A stretch of DNA of 64,000 nt from Actinomycetota bacterium (lineage in GTDB: Bacteria > Actinomycetota > Nitriliruptoria > Nitriliruptorales > JAHWKO01): the NCBI GenBank assembly GCA_019347675.1, contig JAHWKW010000003.1, positions 1 to 64,000 on the forward strand. The letters run 5' to 3'. Below, piece after piece: positions 59,071-64,000 of the stretch (within the stretch, counting starts at the first letter, position 1; every line of letters begins with the position of its first letter). Both the position numbers and the translations under genes were made by a program. The notes beneath the pieces are model-generated. The model saw only the letters and a list, made by a program, of their open reading frames with translations. It was not told the DNA's origin and did not search any database.

Positions 59071-60056
59071 GAGCCGTCCAGGTCGCCGACGTTGCCCCCG
59101 GCATGGTGCGCCGGGATCCGGCCGAGCTTGCCCGCCTGGAAGTCGTCGAACGCCTGCTGCAGCTCGGCGCGCGTGTTCATCACGAACGGCCCGTACCAGG
59201 CGACCGGCTCGCGGATGGGGCGCCCGCCGAGGACGAGGACGTCCAACGTGGGCGCGCGGCTCTCCTGCGACCGTGTCGCGGCGAACGTGACCACGTCTCC
59301 CCGACCGAAGACGGCCAGCTGTCCGGCGCGGATCGGCCGCTGCTCCGCGCCGACCGTTCCCTGCCCGGCCAGGACGTACGCGACAGCGTTGAAGTCGGCC
59401 CGCCACGGCAGCCGCACGCGGGCGTCGGGTTCGACGGTCGCATGGATCATCGTGATGGGGGTCCGCGTCGAACCGGGGCCCTGCTGGCCGGCGAGATCAC
59501 CGGCGATCAGGCGCAGCAGCGCGCCGCCGTCCGGTGAGGTCAGCAGCGTCACGTCACCGCCACGCAGATCCTGGTAGCGGGGCGGACTCCACTTCTGGGC
59601 CGCCGGGAGGTTGACCCACAGCTGGAAGCCGTGGAAAAGCCCGCCCCGGACCACGACCTCCTCCGGGGGCGCCTCGATGTGCAGGATCCCGGCCCCGGCG
59701 GTCATCCACTGGGTGTCACCATCGCTGATCAGCCCCCCACCGCCGTTGGAGTCCTGGTGCTGGATGATGCCGTCGATCATGTAGGTGACGGTCTCGAACC
59801 CGCGGTGAGGGTGCCATGGGGTCCCCTTGGGTTCGCCGGGCGCGTACTCGACCTCTCCCATCTGGTCGAGATGGACGAAGGGGTCGAGATCGGCGAGGTC
59901 CACCCCGGCGAATGCCCGCCGGACCGGGAAGCCCTCGCCCTCGAAGCCGCGTGGGGCGGTCGTCACCGACCGCACCGGCCGGTCGGTCGCCGTGGCGACG
60001 TCGGGGGCGCTGACCCGCGGGAGGGTCAGCCGGTCGGCAACGGTCACGGCAGGCAT
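59067..60056 (-). CDS. Pirin family protein (bicupin)
   Basis: The 329-residue protein carries the pirin N-terminal cupin with DPFVHLDQMGEVEYAPGEPK, the metal motif GTPWHPHRGFETVTYMIDGI, HQDSNGGGGLISDGDTQWMT and AGAGILHIE, and a C-terminal cupin with AVAYVLAGQGTVGAEQRPIR and EPVAWYGPFVMNTRAELQQA. Pirins bind iron with the three His and one Glu of the first cupin and act as quercetinase-like or redox-sensing proteins. ATG 60056 gives the usual length. It is divergent from the thioredoxin-like gene across 160 bases, and both could share a redox response. Confidence 0.94.
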   Translation of the reverse strand: MPAVTVADRLTLPRVSAPDVATATDRPVRSVTTAPRGFEGEGFPVRRAFAGVDLADLDPFVHLDQMGEVEYAPGEPKGTPWHPHRGFETVTYMIDGIIQHQDSNGGGGLISDGDTQWMTAGAGILHIEAPPEEVVVRGGLFHGFQLWVNLPAAQKWSPPRYQDLRGGDVTLLTSPDGGALLRLIAGDLAGQQGPGSTRTPITMIHATVEPDARVRLPWRADFNAVAYVLAGQGTVGAEQRPIRAGQLAVFGRGDVVTFAATRSQESRAPTLDVLVLGGRPIREPVAWYGPFVMNTRAELQQAFDDFQAGKLGRIPAHHAGGNVGDLDGS

Positions 60057-60216
60057 GTGGGTGCTTCCTGGTCGCGGTCGGACAGCACGGTGTGTAACGC
60101 TGGACGGCGGGAGCGTCTTCCGCGCGGCGCTTCCGCCCCCAGGATGCTGCCCGGCCCGCCCGCCACGTGCCGGCGACGATGACCAGCTGCCCGAGCTCGA
60201 ACCGGAGGATCCAACC

Positions 60217-60789
60217 GTGCCAGTCACTTCCAAGATGCTCCCGCTTGGCACCCCCGCGCCGGCGTTCACGCTGCCGGCGATCGACGGGACGACCGTGTCG
60301 ATCGACGACTTCGACGGCGCTGCTGTCCTGGTGGTCGCGTTCCTGTGCAACCACTGTCCGTACGTGCGCCACGTCGAAGACGCGTTGGCCGCGCTGGCGC
60401 GTGAGTACACCGACCAGGGTGTGGCTTTCGTCGGGATCTGCAGCAACGACGCCGAGGCCTATCCCGACGACGCTCCCGCCGGGTTGGCACAGCAGGCTCG
60501 CCGCGCCGGGTTCACGTTCCCCTACCTCATCGACGAGTCCCAGGACGTGGCGCACGCCTACCGGGCAGCGTGCACGCCCGACTTCTTCGTCTTCGGGACC
60601 GACCGGACGCTTGCCTACCGCGGCGCGATGGACGGCGCACGACCGGGCAACGACGTCCCTGTCACCGGCGAGGAGTTGCGCGGCGCGCTCGACGCGCTCC
60701 TGGCGGGCGAGTCACCTCCGGCCGACCAGCGCCCGAGCATGGGCTGTTCGATCAAATGGAAGCCCGGCAACCAGCCCGAGCCGACATAG
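60217..60789 (+). CDS. Thioredoxin-fold redoxin (AhpC/TSA type)
   Basis: The 190-residue protein begins MLPLGTPAPAFTLPAIDGTT and has the redox motif VVAFLCNHCPYVRHVEDALA, where CNHC is the active pair, then FVGICSNDAEAYPDDAPAGL and FTFPYLIDESQDVAHAYRAA, CTPDFFVFGTDRTLAYRG. The NHCPYV pattern is typical of a group of thioredoxin-like proteins. A third Cys lies in the tail MGCSIKWKPGN. No signal peptide is present, so it acts in the cytoplasm. GGAGGA lies seven bases before GTG 60217. Confidence 0.9.
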   Translation: MPVTSKMLPLGTPAPAFTLPAIDGTTVSIDDFDGAAVLVVAFLCNHCPYVRHVEDALAALAREYTDQGVAFVGICSNDAEAYPDDAPAGLAQQARRAGFTFPYLIDESQDVAHAYRAACTPDFFVFGTDRTLAYRGAMDGARPGNDVPVTGEELRGALDALLAGESPPADQRPSMGCSIKWKPGNQPEPT

Positions 60790-60865
60790 CCCCGCAGCCG
60801 ACGTCGCCGCGGCGGCGTCGCGACGCTGCCCAGGAGGTCATGAGCGTCCGCGGCCGAGGCCCCGG

Positions 60866-61855
60866 CTACCAGCCGCCGTGGTCGCCACGGAGCGCGGCGA
60901 GGAAGCGCTGGTAGCTCCCGTAGCGTGCGCGGGACACCGTCCCTGCGAGCAGCGCCGGTACCGCGCATCCCGGCTCGCCATCGTGGAGGCACCCGGGCAG
61001 GTCGCACGGCAAGCCACGCAGCTCCGGGAAGGCGAACGCCAGGTCGTCGGGAGCCAGGTGCGCGATCCCGAACGACCGGACACCGGGTGTGTCCACCAGC
61101 CAGGCGTTGTCGACTCCGGGCACGCGTAGCGCCCGAGGACTGACCGTCACGTGTCGTCCACCGAAGCGTCCGAGCTCCCCGACCTCACGCTGACTTCCGG
61201 GGGCCAGCAGGTTCGACAGAGAGGTCTTCCCGACGCCGGAGTGGCCGGCGAGGACCGACCAGCGGTCGGTCAGCAGCGTGCGTAGGTCCTCCAGGCCCTC
61301 CCCGGTGTGGGCGCTGGTCGCCACGACCGGATAGCCCAGCGGGTCGTAGCGGTCCCGGATCCAGCCGACGTCGTCGTTCACGTCGATCTTGTTGACGCAG
61401 ATGGCACCGTCGAGGCCGCCTGCCTCGGCCGCGACCAGGATGCGGTCGGCGAACCGCGCGCCGATCTCGCCCTCGTCCGCAACGATCACCACGATCGCCA
61501 GGTCGACGTTCGCCGCGAGCGGCCTCTCCTCCGCCAGGGTGTCGTCGGCAGTGCGCATCAACACGCTGCCGCGCTCGAGCCGGGTGGTCACACGGGCTGT
61601 GTCGGTGTCGTGCCGTGTCAGGCGGACCCGGACGCGGTCTCCCACGACGACGTGTTCCCCGCGCATCGCCCCGCCGTACACGGCCGAGATCTCGTCGCTG
61701 TCGACGATGACGTCGACCCAGCCCTTGTGCAACCCGATGACACGCCCGACCGGATGCTCGGTGTGACGGGGACGCGGAGACGGTGGGCGCGTTCGGCGCG
61801 GTTCGTCCGCGTCCTCCCACTCGTGGGCGACTGCGTCGAGGTCGATGCGTGACAT
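60866..61855 (-). CDS. rsgA: Ribosome small subunit GTPase RsgA
   Basis: RsgA matures the 30S subunit. The 329-residue protein has an OB-fold start (HPVGRVIGLHKGWVDVIVDS), the circularly permuted GTPase order G4 (CVNKIDVNDDVGWIRD), G1 (VLAGHSGVGKTSLSNLLAPG), G2-like RFGGRHVTVSPRAL, G3 (WLVDTPGVRSFGI), and a C-terminal zinc site (LPCDLPGCLHDGEPGCAVPA). ATG 61855 starts it at the usual place. It is divergent from tldD across about 117 bases. Confidence 0.94.
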   Translation of the reverse strand: MSRIDLDAVAHEWEDADEPRRTRPPSPRPRHTEHPVGRVIGLHKGWVDVIVDSDEISAVYGGAMRGEHVVVGDRVRVRLTRHDTDTARVTTRLERGSVLMRTADDTLAEERPLAANVDLAIVVIVADEGEIGARFADRILVAAEAGGLDGAICVNKIDVNDDVGWIRDRYDPLGYPVVATSAHTGEGLEDLRTLLTDRWSVLAGHSGVGKTSLSNLLAPGSQREVGELGRFGGRHVTVSPRALRVPGVDNAWLVDTPGVRSFGIAHLAPDDLAFAFPELRGLPCDLPGCLHDGEPGCAVPALLAGTVSRARYGSYQRFLAALRGDHGGW

Positions 61856-61940
61856 AGGGGCATGGTGCCCGACGCGACGCCCGACCGCCGCGCTCAACAG
61901 ACGGTCACCGGTCGCCGACAGGTGCGACAAGGCACCCCGG

Positions 61941-61946
61941 TAGGGT
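61941..61946 (+). promoter_or_regulatory. -10 element for the tldD-pmbA operon
   Basis: TAGGGT, 27 bases before the TTG at 61973, leaves a short leader with the strong AGGAGGGG ribosome site. Confidence 0.4.
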
Positions 61947-61972
61947 GCGCCACGACCACCAGGAGGGGCAGA

Positions 61973-63412
61973 TTGTTCGACTACGCCGAGGCGGCCGTGC
62001 AGGGCGCCTTGGACGCCGGTGCCACCTACGCCGACGCTCGCGCGCTGCTCAGCCGCGAAGAGGCGGTCTTCGCACGCGACGGGCTGATCGAGTCCTTGCG
62101 CACCGACGAACACGCCGGGGTGGGCGTGCGGGCCTTGATGGGCGGGGCGTGGGGCTTTTTCGCGACCAACGACCTGACCGAGGCGTCCGCGCGCAGCGCC
62201 GGCCAACAGGCCGCAACGATCGCACGGGCCTCGGCGATGGTGCCCTTCCCGGACGTGTCCCTGACCGACGTGCCGGTGGTGCAGGACAGCTACGAGACCC
62301 CCCACGACGAGGACCCGTTCGCCGTCGCGATCTCCGAGAAGGCCGACCTGCTGGTCGGTGTGACCACCGCGATGCGTGAGGTCGACGGGATCGCGGTGGC
62401 CCGCGCGACACAGCGGTCGTGGTCGACGGAGAAGTGGTTCGTCTCCAGCCAGGGTCACCGCATCTCGCAGCGCCTCGTCGAGTGCGGCGGGGGGATGGAC
62501 GCCACTGCGGTCGGCGACAACGAGACCCAGCGCCGTTCGTACCCGCAGGCGTTCGGCCAGTACGCGACCGGCGGGTACGAGATCATCCGCGACTTCGATC
62601 TGCCTGCCCACGCCCCGCGCATCGCCGAGGAGGCGGTGGCGCTGCTGTCCGCCGAGGAATGCCCCACCGCGGAGAGCGACCTCGTGCTCGAGTCCAGTCA
62701 GCTGGCCCTCCAGATCCACGAGTCGGTGGGACACGCAATCGAGCTCGACCGGATCCTGGGTTGGGAGGCCGCTTTCGCCGGCACGTCGTTCCTGGACCTG
62801 GCCAAGCTGGGGTCGCTGCGGTACGGCTCGGAGCTGATGAACATCACCGCGGACGCCACCCTGCCCAGGGCGCTGGGCACGTTCGGTTACGACGACGAGG
62901 GCACGCCCGCCCAGCAGGTCGACATCGTGCGTGACGGCACGTGGGTGGGTGTCCTGTCCGGACGCGACTCGGCCCACATCGCGGGGCTGCCCCCCGGTGG
63001 GATGGTCCGCGCAGACGGCTACAACCGCTTGCCGATGGTGCGCATGACCAACGTGGGGATCATGCCCGGGGACTCCTCCCTGGACGAGATCATCAGCGAG
63101 ACCCGCGACGGGGTCTACATGTCCACCAACCGGTCGTGGTCGATCGACGACAAACGCCTCAACTTCCAGTTCGGCTGCGAGATCGCCTGGGAGGTCAAGA
63201 ACGGACGGCGCGGCCGGATGCTGCGCAACCCGACCTACACCGGCATCACGCCGGTGTTCTGGTCGAAGCTGGACATGCTGGCCGGACCCGACGAGTGGGT
63301 GGCGTGGGGCACGCCCAACTGCGGGAAGGGCCAACCGATGCAGGTGGCCCACACCGGCCACCCGGCCACACCAGCCCGCTTCCGCAACGTCCGTGTCGGG
63401 GTGAGAGGATGA
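61973..63412 (+). CDS. tldD: TldD family metalloprotease
   Basis: TldD and its partner PmbA (TldE) form a protease for unfolded peptides, as in microcin and CcdA processing. The 479-residue protein has the metal motif LQIHESVGHAIELDRILGWE (H-E-x3-H), then GSLRYGSELMNITADATLPR, SAHIAGLPPGGMVRADGYN and MVRMTNVGIMPGDSSLDEII, ending RNVRVGVRG. The TTG start at 61973 is chosen because AGGAGGGG lies just upstream and the longer reading has no family character. It overlaps the pmbA start (ATGA). Confidence 0.94.
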   Translation: MFDYAEAAVQGALDAGATYADARALLSREEAVFARDGLIESLRTDEHAGVGVRALMGGAWGFFATNDLTEASARSAGQQAATIARASAMVPFPDVSLTDVPVVQDSYETPHDEDPFAVAISEKADLLVGVTTAMREVDGIAVARATQRSWSTEKWFVSSQGHRISQRLVECGGGMDATAVGDNETQRRSYPQAFGQYATGGYEIIRDFDLPAHAPRIAEEAVALLSAEECPTAESDLVLESSQLALQIHESVGHAIELDRILGWEAAFAGTSFLDLAKLGSLRYGSELMNITADATLPRALGTFGYDDEGTPAQQVDIVRDGTWVGVLSGRDSAHIAGLPPGGMVRADGYNRLPMVRMTNVGIMPGDSSLDEIISETRDGVYMSTNRSWSIDDKRLNFQFGCEIAWEVKNGRRGRMLRNPTYTGITPVFWSKLDMLAGPDEWVAWGTPNCGKGQPMQVAHTGHPATPARFRNVRVGVRG

Positions 63413-64000
63413 GCGCGACGGACGGAGCCGGACCGGCAGCGGCCGCTGCCGAGGTCGTCCGACTCGAGCGCCTGTGCGACCAGGTCCTGGCGGGGCTGGG
63501 AGCGGGAGCCGGGATCGAAGCGCAGGTGATCGCCACGGCCAGCAGGTGGGGACTGACGCGCTTCGCGAACTCCGGCATCCACCAGCACGTCGGCGAGCAC
63601 ACGGTCACCGTGTCGCTGCAGGCGGCGTTCGATGGGCGCGTCGCCGCGGCGTCGACCAGCCGGACCGACGACGCTGGCCTCTACGAGCTGGTGCAGCGCG
63701 TGGAGGGCGCCGCAGCCGTCCGCCCCGTCGACCCCGAATGGCCGGGGGTCACGCCGCCGACCGACGTCGCCGACGTCGACCACGCCGACCCGGCCACGCA
63801 CGAACCCGCCCCCGCCGCCCGCGCGGCACACGTCGAGGCGTTCGTCGCGGCCGGCGAGAGCACTCGCGCTGCCGGGTACGTCGACGCCGCCGGGACCCGG
63901 ACGGTGTTCGCCAACTCCGCCGGACACCACGCGACGGGGTCGTGGACCCGAGCCACCATCGACGGCATCCACCAGACGACCACGTCGGCCGGGAAAGGCC
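63409..64000 (+). CDS. pmbA: PmbA/TldE partner protein, cut by the window end
   Basis: ATG 63409 overlaps the tldD stop. The first 197 residues are readable: EVVRLERLCDQVLAGLGAGA, EAQVIATASRWGLTRFANSG, IHQHVGEHTVTVSLQAAFDG, then TRTVFANSAGHHATGSWTRA. The FANSxIHQ motif is typical of PmbA N-terminal domains. The frame is open to the last base, so the C-terminal half lies outside. The protein is the inactive partner of TldD in the heterodimer. Confidence 0.92.
   Translation, partial: MSATDGAGPAAAAAEVVRLERLCDQVLAGLGAGAGIEAQVIATASRWGLTRFANSGIHQHVGEHTVTVSLQAAFDGRVAAASTSRTDDAGLYELVQRVEGAAAVRPVDPEWPGVTPPTDVADVDHADPATHEPAPAARAAHVEAFVAAGESTRAAGYVDAAGTRTVFANSAGHHATGSWTRATIDGIHQTTTSAGKG

Noticed and set aside
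61856-63361. Extension of rsgA to an 831-residue protein
   Set aside because: The added 500 residues are the mirror of tldD; RsgA begins naturally at ATG 61855.

Overview
The window is a very GC-rich chromosomal segment from an actinobacterium. A WhiB-type regulator, a SufR-led suf operon, a DtxR/IdeR-type iron regulator with matching operators, frequent GTG/TTG starts, stop/start overlaps of the GTGA/ATGA kind and probable leaderless promoters (TANNNT 6-8 nt before the start codon) all support this. Nothing seen fixes the genus. A deep-branching actinobacterium is possible, but that is inference. No rRNA, CRISPR array or complete insertion sequence was seen.

Layout. Positions 1-9400 are an accessory stretch where intact redox and membrane genes (FAD disulfide oxidoreductase, NnrE-like epimerase, TauE/SafE permease, patatin, thioredoxin-reductase-like protein) alternate with gene remnants: a serine hydroxymethyltransferase piece that has lost its PLP lysine, a peroxiredoxin start, a DsbA-like gene with two frameshifts, and others. 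From 9404 to 22240 the minus strand carries moeZ, a seven-gene Mrp/Mbh-type cation antiporter operon, and the operon sufR-B-D-Rieske-C-S-U-T, preceded by an array of four direct repeats. From 22551 to 33547 there are mixed genes: PIG-L deacetylase, GNAT, MATE, a UPF0104-type membrane protein, two HIT proteins, RecD2 helicase, a saccharopine-dehydrogenase-like protein, and a Lys/Ala/Arg-rich protein with a strong terminator behind it.

Positions 33727-41517 hold YqeY, a leucine-degradation cluster (both methylcrotonyl-CoA carboxylase subunits, enoyl-CoA hydratase, HMG-CoA lyase) and glycerol kinase. Positions 41520-51268 hold HisC and the most interesting block: a ferric-iron ABC transporter (ATPase, lipoprotein, permease) mixed with an NAD-dependent epimerase, a flippase-GT2 fusion and a GT-C type membrane glycosyltransferase. 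Three sites resembling the 19-bp IdeR/DtxR iron box lie in the block, and the iron regulator itself is encoded at 55871. I propose an iron-responsive surface glycan or glycosylation system built into an iron-uptake locus.

The rest contains isocitrate dehydrogenase and citrate synthase, an integrase remnant, two toxin-antitoxin-like pairs, tRNA-Val and tRNA-Cys, WhiB, a ferredoxin-metallo-beta-lactamase-fold fusion, pirin, a thioredoxin-like protein, RsgA, and tldD followed by a partial pmbA cut by the window end.
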